Assembly (NCBI RefSeq): GCF_019320115.1
Contig: NC_089584.1
Span: 55,796,852 to 55,860,851, forward strand
Direction: 5' to 3'
Origin: Miscanthus floridulus
Taxonomy: Eukaryota > Streptophyta > Magnoliopsida > Poales > Poaceae
Length of the DNA: 64,000 nt
A program made the translations under genes and the position numbers. The notes under the pieces are model-generated. The model was not told the DNA's origin, did no database searches, and saw only the letters and a list, made by a program, of their open reading frames with translations. How positions within the stretch are numbered: the first letter of the stretch is position 1; each line of letters starts with the position of its first letter. Positions 12,624-25,611 of this stretch are shown one piece after another.

Positions 12624-12903
12624 TGACGTCATGATGATGTCACGCGGGTCCCACCTATCAGTATCAACACAGCCAAGGTGACATCATGCTGACGTCACGA
12701 TGACGTCAGTTGCTGACGTCACGATGACGTCAGTTGCTGACGTCATCAGCACTGGCCCCACACGTTAGTGACCCTGACCTATTGACCGTTGACTCACCTA
12801 TTGAATTGATGTTGACTCTGACCGAACCCATAGGTCAGTGACCCAAGAGACCCTGGCCCCACCTGTCGGAACGGATGACGTTGATGACGTCATACTGACG
12901 TCA
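12624..12903. promoter_or_regulatory. Expanded TGACGTCA cluster in element A 3' LTR
   Basis: Exact TGACGTCA starts at 12624, 12690, 12701, 12714, 12725, 12738, 12885 and 12896: eight copies against five in the 5' LTR. The increase is partly due to a local 24-bp tandem duplication. Confidence 0.55.
12690..12737. repeat. 24-bp tandem duplication carrying two TGACGTCA sites per unit
   Basis: Units 12690-12713 and 12714-12737 are identical. The equivalent place in the 5' LTR (about 1857-1890) has only one unit. Confidence 0.85.
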
Positions 12904-14908
12904 AGCTGACATCATCAGGACCCCACCTGTCAGCTTGGAATCAAGATGATGACATCATGCTGATGTCAGCATGCCACATGGACCAGTCACAGCGTGACAC
13001 GTGTCAGCCCAGGATTAATTCAGCCTTTTTCCATTTTCAGAGAGGAATTACACTTCAGAAATTAATAACTAATTCATATGACCTTAGAAAAATACGAAAC
13101 TAGGACCAAAATTCATCTAAAATCAAGCTTTACGCAATGAACCCATGTTTGAGTGCATTTGGCTCTTTTGAATTTTCATTGCTTCTTTGTGCTATTCTAT
13201 AGACGTCGCTAACATGACTATAATACGATCGTTGCAGAATCAGAGGAGAACCAGACGGATAAGGATCATGAGTATCGTGAGGAGAACAGAGACGACTACA
13301 CTAAAGGTGCCACATCCCATCCAAATCTCATAGCACCTATTACGCATGGCTAATATAGAACTGCTATTGCTTTACTTACTGTTATAATCATACAATGATA
13401 GGACTTGCATGGTAGTATGCTTACTTGATGGCCTTTACCTTGATGCAACCTTACCTTTGCATACCCTACTATTAGGCTAGACACACGCTTACTGCCATAT
13501 ATCATTGCTTACACTTCTACTACGCTTATACTATGTTAAATGCATGGTGGAAACTGGTGTTGTCTGGACTATGGGGAGAGTGCTGCATGTGTGACTTGGG
13601 TGTGTGGAGGGTGAGGGTTGTGTCGACCAAGTTGGAGTATACAACGAGCCTAGGGCAAGTCTTGCCATGGGGTGCTACCTGGGCACCCCTGGAATGGACA
13701 CCTGTGGTGGGTAAATGGTATATGTGGTGGTCCTGGGTGTGAACCTGTGATGGGAGGAGCCCGAGATGGAGGTGCTGTGGTGGCACGATAAAAGGAAACC
13801 CTGATGGAGACATTCTGGCTTGGTCAACCCTAAGGACTTACTAGTACTCAGATTCACTGGGAAGCCTTACGGTACACTCACCCTATGTGGTGTGGGACGG
13901 CCGGACTACTTGGTAGGATATTGCCACTACTGCTAGGTTGATAGCAGACAGTGTAAGGAGGTATGGGGCGTGGAAGATTTTCCCCACACCCTTCCGAGAC
14001 TTCATGGAGACCTTGTGGACCCGGCTCATGACTCACAGTTTCAGCCACCCTAGACTAGACCTGGGGTGTACCAGGGCTGAATGGTAGGGTGGCATTATCC
14101 TAGGCTACCAAGCGGCCAGAATCAGCCTAGTTGACGACAGTCAGCGAAGAAGGCAGATCTTGTGGTTATGTAAAACCTCTACAGAGTGTATGGTTGATCG
14201 ATCGATACATGTGCCGACTTGTCGGCTATGGACCTTTCCTGGGTTTCGCTTAAACTAGATAATGAGATGAGTCATTCTCTTCTTCCCCCATGAGAGAGTG
14301 TCGGTCATAGCCAGGGGCTACAGGCCTTGAGACAGTGCCGAGAGGGAGTTGGCCTGTCGACTGAGCGATGGTATTATGGTGATGTGGTGATGACATGGAG
14401 ATGGTGGTATATTGATCCCAGGATCGAAACCTGGGTCTGGACAGGAATGGGGTGGAATGTGGGTGAATGGTGTTAAAACTTGACTATTGATATGCTAATA
14501 TATATAGGAAACCCCAGCCTTATAGGATCCTTTTTTACTATATCCAACTTGCACCTAATTTCCACAAAGCAATGCTCATAGGGTGGGAGTGGCCAGTACA
14601 AATTGTACTGATAAATTTTGGCACACAGGTTCTGCTAAGGTGTATATCTCCGAGGAGTTTGACGGTTGAGGGGTTCGTGCCTACGCTCGAGTTTGGTGAC
14701 CTTATCTTCAAGCTGTTCTAAATGAATGCTACTTTTGATTCCACCAATGCGGCGATGTAATAAATTATGTAATTCCGCACTATTTGTAATTTGATATTAT
14801 CATTGTATGGATGTGGTATTCGACTGGAAATTTAGGTAATATGATCTACAACGGTCTTATTACACTTCGAGTCTGTGGATTTCCCATCGTGGAAATCAGG
14901 TCGCTTCA

Positions 14909-17900
14909 CGTTCAACATGACATGAGGACGTACAACGAATCGATCCTTAACCGACATAGACGGGGATAGATTCACACCCAAGACCTCCATGCCTTGTTGC
15001 TGCACTACCGTCATCCCGTCCGGTCTCTTTTTATTATTAACACATGGTTCTTTTTCATGATAGCAAATATAGCCAACCGTGACCAGAGCTCATCCTACAT
15101 CTCGCAGGTGACAGGAAATCACCCGACTTCTACCGGTCTAAGCATAGCTAAGCATCATTCGATCCTACACTTAATTAGGATTCATAGGATTTTATCTGGA
15201 CAAGGTAAGGATATAATGCAACAATTGGTTCCAACCAATTCCTATACTTAATGCATCATCAACAATAAAAGATACTCAAGTTATTTGTAAAAACATGGGA
15301 GACTTAGAATGCTCCGAGGCTTGCCTGGGATCCAACACAAGTCAGTTCAGTTAGCTTGCACCATCTTGGTGACCTCTCCGGTCCTAGCAGTTGCTTAGTC
15401 CTTTCATCTTCGGGATAGATCCACCAAACTCAACCTTCGAGTTTGGCTCCACATCACATCCTTCACGTGGTTCATCTAGCGCACCTAAATGAGATGCAAG
15501 ATGCATCACCTAAGCATTCAAGACAAACACAAGATTATGCAAGACATAGACACCAATAGCTATTTAACTAACATCACACAACTAACTATAGAGAGCAAGC
15601 ACATCAAGCATGACACAAGTTTAACAAGGCCACAAGTATCATAACTTAACCATCGACAAGGGCATAAGCCACCCTTAGCAACACATGGAGTAAACAACCA
15701 TAACTAGCATATGTCTATTTCTGGACTGAAATCAATAGTTTCATGTTTGGATCATAACTAGAGTTATACAAATCCAATAGCCATGCAACAAGACATTATG
15801 GAAAGCTTATGAAATTTTCTACAATTCATCTATAATCATCTTAGCATGATTCTTAAGTTAACTAAGTCAAATATACCCATTTATAGAAACTGGTCCACAA
15901 TTGACAGAGAGCAGCCATTTCTGAAACCCAACTTTAAACAGGAATAACTCACAAACTACTTGGCCAAATAACACTAAATTTTAACAGAAGCTAGATACAT
16001 GAATTATCTACAACTTTTGTATAAACAAGTTTCACAACAAAGCACATTATCATGAAGAACTTTGCTAAGTTCCCAGATCTGTCCATAAACCACATCGGTA
16101 AGAAAATAATTATTAATTATGTTGCAAACACATAATTGGGCAAAACCAACTTTACCAACATTTCACACATGACTAAAGAAGACCAGAAAGCATGGTGCTC
16201 ACCTCTAAATAAATTTTCTTAAAGCATTTCTTAATTTATTTAGACATCAAGGTGTGTTTATGAACATATACAAAAAAATGCACAATAAATTCTACAAAAA
16301 TTACAGTAGCTCACATATCCTCTCAATAGTCTACTATACAAATTTCATACCATTTGCATAAGTATAGCTACTTCTGTGAAAAAGACAATTTGCTATTGCA
16401 AGAAATCCTGTGAGAGCGAGATAAACCAATAACTCACTCATACTTCATCCAATACTCATGAAATTTTTACCACACATCAACTATCACATGAGTAGCATGC
16501 CACAAAAATTTCACTTCATTTGGAGCCCTAGATCTGCATTACAACCTTACTGCACAAATCTATTTTTGCAGCCAAAACTTTAAACTAAACATGCCATATT
16601 ATAGATCTATTGCATAGACAATTTCACAAGGATTCCAAAAAGTCCTCATTTGCTATTTTACGAATTTCCTATGAATTACTATGAATTTCCAAAATTCAGC
16701 AAATTTCCAGCAAAAAGGTCCTTAACAGCACTATTCATTCAAGTCATAGACTTCGCAGTTAGGCCCCTTCCCTTTGTCGAATTCTAGCACGGGTCCCTGA
16801 CGCGAACTTGAACAGAGGATGCCGAGGATTCGGCCGGTGGCGGCCGGAGAAGGGCCGGCGGTGGCGGATGGGCCGGCGAGGTCCGAGGCACCTGGACGCA
16901 CCCAAAGGTGGCTTCGGCTCGGCCAGAGCCTGTCCGTGGCCTCCTGGCCACGTGCACAGGCGCCCGCGGCGGCCACGGCACCGGTGGCCGCGCGCTACAG
17001 CAGCAAGGAGAGGTCAGGGAGGGGTGCGCTGGGTAGAGGAGGAAGAGACGGAGCTATTGGTTCACGCGGTGGGTCATGAGGTGGCTCGGAAGCCAGGGAA
17101 CGGCAGTGACGGTGAGCTCGGCCCGCAGGCCACGGCGGACACGGCGCTCTAGTGGTTCACCATGCATGTGGCTGAGAACGGCAGTGGCGCGAGGCGGCTG
17201 CGAGGCCAAGGAGGCCGAGCCAGTGGCGGCTCCTAGCTTGAGGCGTGCAGCACCGTAGCGGCAACGAGCTCTGTTTGTCGGCCATGGCGGCGGCGCATAG
17301 TGATGACGAGAGCTGGAGAGAGAGGGTGAATGGAGAGGGCAGTGGAGCAGGTTTGGGCTCGGCTATCCAAGACGAGGAGAGCAAGGCGAGGTGGCGCTCA
17401 TGCGACAAGCGAGGCCAGCCATGCGGCGTTCGGTTCCTGCACAGAGGCCGCCATGAAGCCACGGTAGCACAGTTCAAAATTTATAATTCTACCTCAAAAC
17501 TACCACTGAAACCCAATCTTCGGCTCCCTCAAACACTCAAACCGACGCGAATTAGCGAGATATCCATTAATAAGAGTGGTAGAGCTACATGAGTACACCA
17601 ATATTGCTTATATGAAGTTGAGCTGGTTAGGCCTTGTTTGGGAGATACAAGTTTCCAAAGTGGGGTACACAAAAACTCAAAATACGAATTCAGTCATCCA
17701 GACTAAGTCAAATTTCGAGCTCCGCAAAACAGCCATGGATTCCAACTTGAGGGCTCGTTTTGACTTGCTTACAAGCTGATCTAGCTCTTGGTCCAAAAAT
17801 AAAGTTTGTTGTACATAACATGGACTTCAACTTTTATTTAGGGTGCAACTCCATGCAAGCACTGTAAGTGATTGGTCAACACAGGTCAAAGTAGCATCGT

Positions 17901-18379
17901 GGTAAAGCTTAAATCTGAGTTTTAGACCGATTGATGCATTTTCTTGACATTTGCCCAACATGAACCTTTCATGACTTTTGTTGTAGAGTTCATCTAGAGT
18001 CATTTGGGCAAGGTTGCAAGGTTTGGTTGATGACTTACATTTCCATTTACTTAATAGTGCAATTCAAGCACTTAGTAAAGTCATTCCAATAAGGATATAA
18101 CTTATCATTTCATGTGACATTTTGATTCCAAACTTCATGAAACTTTTCTAGTGACCCATATAGATGGGTATTGATGTGAGACACATGAAGATATTCCAAT
18201 AACACCAGCCAAACATATATCTTGAAAAGGGCCTATATGTAAAGCAAGGGTGCAATATTCGAGTTTAGGTTGGGGCTCATTTCCATAGGTTTGACCTTGA
18301 CATCTTCATCATCACTTAATCTATCATGTTTGAGCTCAAACCCACTGCTTAACTAGTGACAAACACCTGGGGTGTTACA
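14909..18379 (-). repeat. Element B 3' LTR (partial; split by element A)
   Basis: It matches 44225-47338 and 55047-55471 with a few percent substitutions. Two short deletions are visible relative to that copy: about 36 bp at 15505 and about 30 bp at 16534. It begins abruptly at CGTTC, the point where element A is inserted; the other copy continues upstream without a break. A GC-rich block (16736-17470) with open frames on both strands is composition, not a supported gene. Confidence 0.85.
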
Positions 18380-18380
18380 G

Positions 18381-18395
18381 CCCTCCCCCCTTAAA
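18381..18395 (-). other. Polypurine tract of element B
   Basis: On the minus strand this reads TTTAAGGGGGGAGGG, immediately before the LTR start TGTAACACC. It is preceded by a GGGACGCGATTCC segment like the one before the PPT of element A. Confidence 0.85.
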
Positions 18396-21300
18396 GGAAT
18401 CGCGTCCCAAGATTCGGTGCAAAAGACTTTTAAGGGAAGAGAAACATGTCATCCAGTTTCCAACATCTGTGATAGCATTAGGCTACTTAACGTCGGAGTA
18501 TCAGAGAGGCTAATTTGGTCATGACACTTTCTGATACTTGCTCTTCGTCGTAAGTTGTTGTCTGAAGAATTTCCTTCGTTGGCGTCCATAAAGCATTGTT
18601 ACATTGGAAGGAATCCAAGATAGCACTGTCCTACGTACTTCGTCCTCGATGTACAAAGAGTGATTCAAACATAGACTAAAATACTTGTAACATTTACTTC
18701 CCTAGTGGATATAGCACAGAACTTATGGACTTTGCACTAGATCACAGTCGGTTGACGGATATTCCTTGCAACGGTGCTATATTTGCTCCCAAGGTTTGAA
18801 AAGTAGTTCTCTACTAAAGTGGCTTGAGCACAACTTCTCATAAAGGATGTGATCATAGATGGGGTAAACATCCTTTGAGGGTATGAGAAGCTAGTTAACC
18901 AATATCCAAACTGGTTGTAGCGGTGCAATCACTCATATGTCAACTGATGGAAAGCTACATAATGTTCCATGTGTGCAGCGCTCTTCCTCTGATAACAATA
19001 CTGTATTACCTGAGTCTGTTGAGTGAGCGGTGAATGTGATAGCTGACTCTGTTGACTCAGCGTTTTCGACGACCATTATTTAAGGGAATTCTCGTATCCA
19101 AGCGGCAACAGTTATTTGAGTTGTATCTGAGGCAACCCCTTGGGTAAAACACATGGAAGACGCCTTAGGCATGTCAGCATTGGAGAACCATTGATGCAGA
19201 AGGATGTTAGCGAGGCTTGGAGGGCAACACAAGTTGCAAGTAATCACAAAACTAGGGACTAGTTCACTACCAAGCAGGTTAAGTACAATTTGCCTTCGTG
19301 GTGCAGTTGCTTAGTACGTTGAGTTGACTAGCACTATATCAAAACTATCTTTGTGGAACTACTTTTGACATTGGGGCTTCATTTCTAATGTCAGTCAATA
19401 TCTCCAAATCACAATTTTGAAATCTGCTGTTTGATGCCTTTCAAATTGCTTCCGATTTGCAAGGGTACAAATTGACTTGTAGAACACCTCAATTGCTCGA
19501 ACATTGTTGATAGAAGAAGCCAAGAACAAGGTACAAAGGGGTACAATGAGTCTTCTTTAGGGCATCTAAAGTATTACCTAACGGCAAAACATTGACCATG
19601 TTGCATACCTTGGCATCAATTGCAAACACAACTTTCGAATGCAAAGGATGACCGCAGTCACAAAGAAATTACAGATTCTGTACTCTTCGGGTTTCTGTTC
19701 ATATCTCACAAACTATTGCTCCATTGTGCATGAATTTTGGTAGGAATATAGATCCATGAGTCTTCTAACTACTCACCAAAATTCAACTCAACCGGACACC
19801 ATTTGACCATCCAAACAATTCATCTACCAAAACTGCTCTGTTCTGAAATGGCAGCAAACCGAGCCGACAAGATATCTCTCAAATCTGATGTTTTACTCAA
19901 CCAATACTCAAACCAACTTAAGACATTGAAGGGTCCTAAGCAAGGAATGAGATCACCAAGTTTGGGGTCAATCCAACTTCGTTTGAGTCACTAATCGTCG
20001 GCTTGAAGATAACCGGTTTAGTGCCACAAAATCTTGACAGATTTCGTGTTCTCCCTTTTCTTTGCTTCACACGTTGAGGTGTGTGTTTTGCACTCTCTAA
20101 CCTTTCTCACAGCAGCAGCAGCTCCTTTCTCTGAGGATGTAGACTAAGGTTTTCCATATGTGGTTCTCAGGAAACAACTTAAATCGTTTGATTTAGACAC
20201 CAACTTGACGATGCACAAGCATTGGACTTGTGAATATGTTTTCGGGACACAAAGCATACTCTACAAGGAGGGACTATCCTACAGAGATAAGGAACTATTC
20301 CTATATATCCTTCGGCACTTCGTCCAATAGAGTCCGGACACATGTGTTAGTGGAACCTAGGGCACAAAGATGCTGACTGAAACTAGGGACGTGCTTTCGC
20401 TAGCTCCTTACGTAGCCGATACAACATCTTGTACTATCTGTGTGATTGTCCAAGATGGAATTGACTTGATAGCACAAGTTTTGGAAAACAAAGCAGTAGT
20501 TGCATTGCTAAACGGCTTGCTATTACATTGCTTAACATTGCTCTGCGAGACATAGCCTTCGTAATTAGCAAAAAGCGGTCACCTAGCTGGAGGTTAAGCT
20601 TCCGACTAGTAACTAATCCGTTGTCTCTTAGCACTAAAAGTTCTAAATCTGCACTCTTGCCAACAATAGTTGTTATTGACGCATAACAGATGGTCGCCAT
20701 CAAAGTCAGCAGACAAGGGGTCACACTAGAGATGGTTGATCTCGATTGTGTGATCCGCATGCACAGAATGATCAAGACTTGGATAGCCAAGTCATAATCA
20801 TAATGTGACGTTCGATTCTTATCTGACTAACAACTTATCCAAAATTAAGTGTTGTGCGCCTTTCTGATCCAACCATGATGACATATGTTGTTCACTAGGT
20901 GATGGACGTCAATACTGGGACAACCAAGTGGAGTCACTTGTCTACCACCTCTTGTAGTCTGTTAATGTTTATGTTGGTGACTAGTTCTACAAAGGTTATC
21001 CCCTTTTTTTTACTTCAAAAGGAAGCTCTACTACTTTCGCTTAGATATATGGATGGATTGGATCTTCGATAAGATATGGAGAGATAACCAAGGAAGAGCC
21101 CACGTGAAAATAACACATCGGTGCAGTCCGACAATGGATCATGACTAGAAACCTCGATACCGGCGCGCACCCAGTAGCACAACCATGTGTCGGCCAGCCA
21201 CAAGGAGGCCCTAGGTTCCGTCGTGGCACCGTAGTTGCTACTCATAACACCATTACTGATCACACACCCAAAGTGAATTTTCAAGTTGCACAGATTGGGT

Positions 21301-23170
21301 CATAAGAACAAGCACTATGCAGAGGGATAGCAAACAAAGGTAGTGACAAGGTTAGGACTCAACAAGGAGGTGATCAGAAGATCAAAACACAGCGCAAAAG
21401 AACATACCCTAATTGCCGAAGGCAACTAAGCAGGAGACTCTTGCTTAATTTCCAAATACGCATTGTGTCCACCATGGTGATTACCAGGTAAAGATTAATA
21501 TGAGATTTGGTCTTACCGAGCAACAACATGAGGTCAAGACTGTTAAACATCCAAAGACTTGAAAGAGTTAGAGACAAAACAAACAAGATTCAAGGGATAG
21601 AGCCAATGCACAGACTAGAGATTCAGTTGATAAAGCAATGACATGATCTGCGAGGAAAAGGTTCCAAAGCCAGGGCAGATAACGATTAGCGTTGCACTAG
21701 CTCATCAGTAGGAGAAAGAGCAATGAGGTCCAACAAGGATTTTTGAGCAGGGTCCTCCCACACAGGAGCGGGACAACCACGACACATGCAAGCATTCAAG
21801 GGAACTAAGCTTGGGCCTACGGTTCAAGCAAAGGCATGGATAAAGGTCTTCACAGCGCAACGTTCAAGGGCTAGCAACCACGTGTACAAGCTCAAGCTCC
21901 TAAGAGAGGACTTAATTGGAGACGACAACCATGGGATTATCAAAACTTGGATGCTGTTCTAGGATAGCGCTCTTCCACACTCGTATGCTGACCAAGGACA
22001 AAAGGGTGAAAACTACGACACTACCTAGATAACGAGCATCCACACATACATCATGGTCTTAAGCAAGCATTTCGAATATACTCAATCCGATTAGCTTAAG
22101 CGACTATTACTAAGCACAAAGCTCGCACATAACAAGTAGTCACCTACAGCAACACCACTACACATAAACTTGGTAGTAAGGTGCTATTAACTTTTTATTT
22201 CTTTTTTACTGAGTAGGTGGATATCTCTACAAAACAAGTTTTACTTACATTTAGCAATTTAGTTTTCGAAGGGGCGAAGTTTTTGCTAATTAATAACTTG
22301 TCATCTATTTCCTTTGGAAGCAAACATACAAGATAAAACTAATCACACACTACCTTCAAGCATAGCTATTCAAGCAGCATGGGACAAGGCATTTTGTCTA
22401 GCTTCACACAGGGAAGATAGTAACATCACATTGATCACAAGTTACTTAGTATTAGAACAAGGTGAGGGAAGCATATTTATGCACAAGCACAATCATGATG
22501 CATGCTCGTCCTATTTGTCCCCACGAAATTGCCAGCCTAAGGTGGCAATCACGTTCTATGTCAGTGGCATAACACATACTCTCTCGATATATAGCTAGTC
22601 GTCAACTACATTCAATCTACGCATTCGTGGTTAGCGTACCTGCAGGCAAATTCATTGTAGCCCATCCCCACAAGAGATAAATAAGCACACAATGAAAGCA
22701 GTAAACTAAGATACTCTCCATATATACATCCCCAGATATATATACTTCGGTATCCATAGCTACCCGACAGATATACCCGCAATTAAGTACCTTCATATAT
22801 ACATGCGTGTAACATGTAAATATTCTAGTAGCCACAACTAACTCTCCCCTAGACCGACAGTTGGACGGTCATGCTCTCACAACTCACACTTACCTAGACG
22901 TAGAGACAATTGATCCACACATTACCACCCAAGCGGATGGCATCCATACTATAGCACGCCATATGGACGACAAAAGTAAAAATCCCCATGTTAGTACTTA
23001 GATAGCCACTTAATAGTCCTTAACTGGGCATAAAGGAGGATGTCGCTAGCACAGTTTTGCAAATAAGTTTTGACAAATTTGTTTGTAGCTAAAGTTTTAG
23101 TAAAAATAGGCTTTTTAAAACCAAAACTTTGTTTTTAAAACAACATACATGACAGTATTATGCTTAATCT

Positions 23171-23183
23171 TGCTCTGATGCCA
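23171..23183 (-). other. Primer binding site of element B
   Basis: On the minus strand this reads TGGCATCAGAGCA, two bases inside the LTR end. It is one mismatch from the tRNA-Met type TGGTATCAGAGC. Confidence 0.8.
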
Positions 23184-23185
23184 GC

Positions 23186-23658
23186 TGTGACAGAACCGCC
23201 CAATTTATACAAGATCAAGTACGGTTGTCCCCGCTAACATGTTGACACGCGCATACTTTCACTTATATAAACCCGGTAGTCCGCCGAGTGTCCCGAAAGA
23301 CCTCGGTAAATCAACATCACAACCAAGATCGTGTGATTAAACAAATACACATCACATACGCAGAGTTGCAGCGAAAATAATATTACAAATGGGTTCACAA
23401 ATAATAGTACAAGTTTGGGTTTCAAAACCGCTTAGTGAAAACAACATAGCTTTCAAAAGACTACATTAATATAAGTTCCAAATATAATGCTAGCATAAGT
23501 GCCATTCTCAGACAAAAGCATATACATGAGATGTAACTATAGAGTCACCGAGCCCACTGGCGGTTAGCCACCATCTTCAACAGGCCGAGAACTCCACCTA
23601 CAACATGGTGGGATAAACCCTGAGTACTCAAATGTACTTAGCCAGACTTACCCATCGG
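23186..23658 (-). repeat. Element B 5' LTR, piece 1 (3' end of LTR)
   Basis: It ends (minus) ...GGGCGGTTCTGTCACA at the PBS. Its upper limit is where the 25-bp minisatellite of element C begins, at about 23659. The corresponding part of the 3' LTR is outside the window, so this piece is assigned from its place next to the PBS. Confidence 0.7.
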
Positions 23659-23939
23659 TGTTCGTCGATTTTTGGTCTGTTAGATTTTGGAGAAATCGTG
23701 TTCGTCAATTTTTGGAGTCATCGTTTTCGGCAATTTTTGGAGTTATCGTGTTTGGTGATTTTTGGAGTTATCGTGTTCAGCGATTTTTGGAGTAATCGTG
23801 TTCGGCGATTTTTGGAGTTATCGTGTTTGGCGATTTTTGGAGTAATCGTGTTCGGCGATTTTTGGAGTTATCGTGTTCGGCGATTTTTGGAGTTATCGTG
23901 TTCGGCGTTTTTGGAGTAATCGTGTTCAGCGATTTTTGG
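23659..23939. repeat. 25-bp minisatellite, about 11 units
   Basis: The unit is close to GTTCGGCGATTTTTGG followed by AGTTATCGT, with A/T and C/T variants. The first unit is enlarged and the last few are imperfect. It lies between the end of element C pol and the B LTR. Tandem repeats in the 3' untranslated part are known for Tat-lineage elements such as Ogre. A plus-strand open frame across it is an artefact of periodicity. From 23940 to 24090 there is AT-rich 3' flank of pol with nothing else visible. Confidence 0.9.
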
Positions 23940-24090
23940 GCGTACTTGGTGAGCATATTGGAGGTCGTCATGGAGTGGCGTATAGCCCGATAATGGTAAG
24001 TGAAGCTTACAATGGAGGAAAAAATGGAGGAAAATTATGGAGACCAGAACATTATTAATATGAAAGTAAAGAATACATATCTGTGTTATT

Positions 24091-25512
24091 TCAGGGGTAG
24101 AAATGTATAAGGTGCTCTATGTGCCAGGAGTTGGGAACATCGAGTCCATCTAAGTCACATAAGCGATAAGACCCTGGTCGAGTAACACCTTTTACGACGT
24201 AAGGGCCCTCCCAGGGTGAAGACAGCTTGTGAAGCCCTTCATTTTTTTGTTTCCGACATAAGACGAGGTCACCGATCACAAATGAACGGCCTTTGATGTT
24301 ATGGTTGTAATACCACCACAGACCTTCGAGGTACTTGGCTGTGCGAACGCAAGTAATCAGACGTTCTTCCTCAACCCGATCAATGTCTTCTGTCCGAACA
24401 GCTACGGCTTGCTCTTCATCATAATTTTCTACTCTAGGTGCTCGAAATGCAATATCCGCTGGGAGTATGGCCTCTGAGCCGTAGACCATAAAATATGGAG
24501 ATATGCCGGTACTGCGACTAGCTTGAGTGCATAGTCCCTAGACCACAGCTGGTAGTTCTTTGAGCCATCTGCCCAGATGCTTTTCTTCTTTCTGATAGAG
24601 CCTTTTTTTGAGGGCGTCGAGGATCATACCATTAGCCCGTTCGACCTGGCCATTAGCTCTAGGATGAGCAACAGAAACGTATTTAACAAAGATGCACTGG
24701 TCTTCGCAGAAGTCCCAAAAATGATGGCCGGTAAAAGTTGTCCCGAGGTCAGTGATGATGCTATTCGGGAGACCGAATCTGTGTACGATGTCTTCAAAGA
24801 GCTCGACTGCTTTCTTAGCAGTAGCTACGACGAGTGGTTTGTACTCAATCCACTTGGAGAACTTATCAATGGCGACGTACACATACCGAAAACCTCCTGG
24901 CGCTGGTTTGAAAGGCCCGATCATATCTAGTCCCTAGCATGAGAATGGCTAGGAAGCTAGAATGGTCTATAGTTCCTGTGCCAGTACATGTATTTGCTTG
25001 GCAAAAAACTAACAACCCTCACATCGTCGAACGAGATCTTCCACATCGGAGATGGCCGTGGGCCAGTAAAATCCTGCTCGGAAAGCTTTGTCGACCAGTG
25101 TTCTCGAAGCCGCATGATTACCACAGGAACCAGAGTGAATTTCAGAAAGTAGCTTCACACCGTCGTCTTGGATGATGCACTTCTGCAGTATCCCTTCCTT
25201 GGCACTTTTTCTCATCAGGCTACCATCTACCAACACGTAATGCATACTTCGGCGAATTAGTCGTTCGGTTTCGATTTTGTCATCGGGTACTTCATCGTTG
25301 GAGAGGTATTTGATGAACTGTTCCCTCCAATCAGCGATCGGCGAAGGTACCGTGAGTACCAACTGCTCGGCAGGGGGTACTTCTACAACTTCCTTATCTT
25401 CTTTAATGGATGGTGTCAAGAGGTCTTGAACGAAAACCCCCGGTGGAACCGCGGTGCAAGAAGATCCTATCTTTGATAGCTGGTCGGCTGGTTGGTTTTG
25501 ATCCCGTACCAC
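24091..25512 (-). pseudogene. pol: Element C integrase (with preceding linker)
   Basis: Read on the minus strand in one frame. The HHCC-like N-terminus is in 25009-25200 (GSCGNHAASRTLVDKAF, then CEGC). The core in 24538-24924 has DMIGPF, FGLPNSIITDLGTTFTG (second Asp intact), then AHPRANGQVERANGM (catalytic Glu). The C-terminal part (24091-24489) has MVYGSEAILP and PWEGPYVVKGV and ends WHIEHLIHFYP. A TAG near 24537 falls where Trp is expected. A stop also lies between the N-terminal region and the core. The catalytic residues are all present, unlike in element D. Confidence 0.88.
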
Positions 25513-25611
25513 GTGGTGGTACTCGATGCCGTAGAATTTCCCTTCAAGCTTCCTGATTTTGGCGTAGTATGCGTCTATTTTCTCACTAGAACAGGACCAA
25601 TCTTTATTGAG

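Larger units (their letters stand above)
1..14908 (+). mobile_element. Element A: Tekay-like Ty3/gypsy chromovirus, long LTRs
   Basis: The order is 5' LTR (cut by the window edge), tRNA-Met type primer binding site, an extra upstream ORF, gag with zinc knuckle, protease, RT, RNase H, integrase, chromodomain-like tail, polypurine tract and 3' LTR. Positions 1-4079 repeat at 10827-14908, which defines the LTRs. The RT wording ([22 protein letters not shown]) and a C-terminal chromodomain-like segment fit the Tekay/Del branch of chromoviruses. All coding parts carry stops or frameshifts. At its 3' edge the element abuts a B-type LTR at a point that is uninterrupted in the other B LTR copy (44225), so A was inserted into B. 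The left target duplication lies outside the window. Confidence 0.88.
10493..14908 (+). repeat. Element A 3' LTR, about 4.4 kb
   Basis: It starts TATAACAACCC, probably a mutated TGTAACAACCC, right after the PPT, and ends ...TCGCTTCA. Positions 10827-14908 match 1-4079 with scattered substitutions and small indels. It carries the same GC-rich block, TATA box and TGACGTCA cluster. The copy at 13840-14300 has lost several short pieces relative to the 5' copy. Confidence 0.9.
18380..23185 (-). other. Element B internal region, no recognisable coding
   Basis: It runs between a PPT and a PBS, both on the minus strand. I searched both strands for RT, integrase, RNase H, protease and zinc-knuckle wording and found none. 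Open frames are all under about 120 residues and match nothing I know. This is what a large retrotransposon derivative (LARD) looks like: such elements depend on proteins from autonomous relatives. A heavily decayed pol cannot be fully excluded by eye. Confidence 0.65.

Noticed and set aside
18737..22835. Scattered 60-118 residue frames in the element B internal region
   Set aside because: None is recognisable, they fall on both strands, and the region otherwise behaves as a non-coding retrotransposon interior.
23632..23919. A 95-residue plus-strand frame with repeated FWSYRVRRFLELS-like wording
   Set aside because: It is produced by the 25-bp minisatellite; three units make a 25-codon period. 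It is not a gene.
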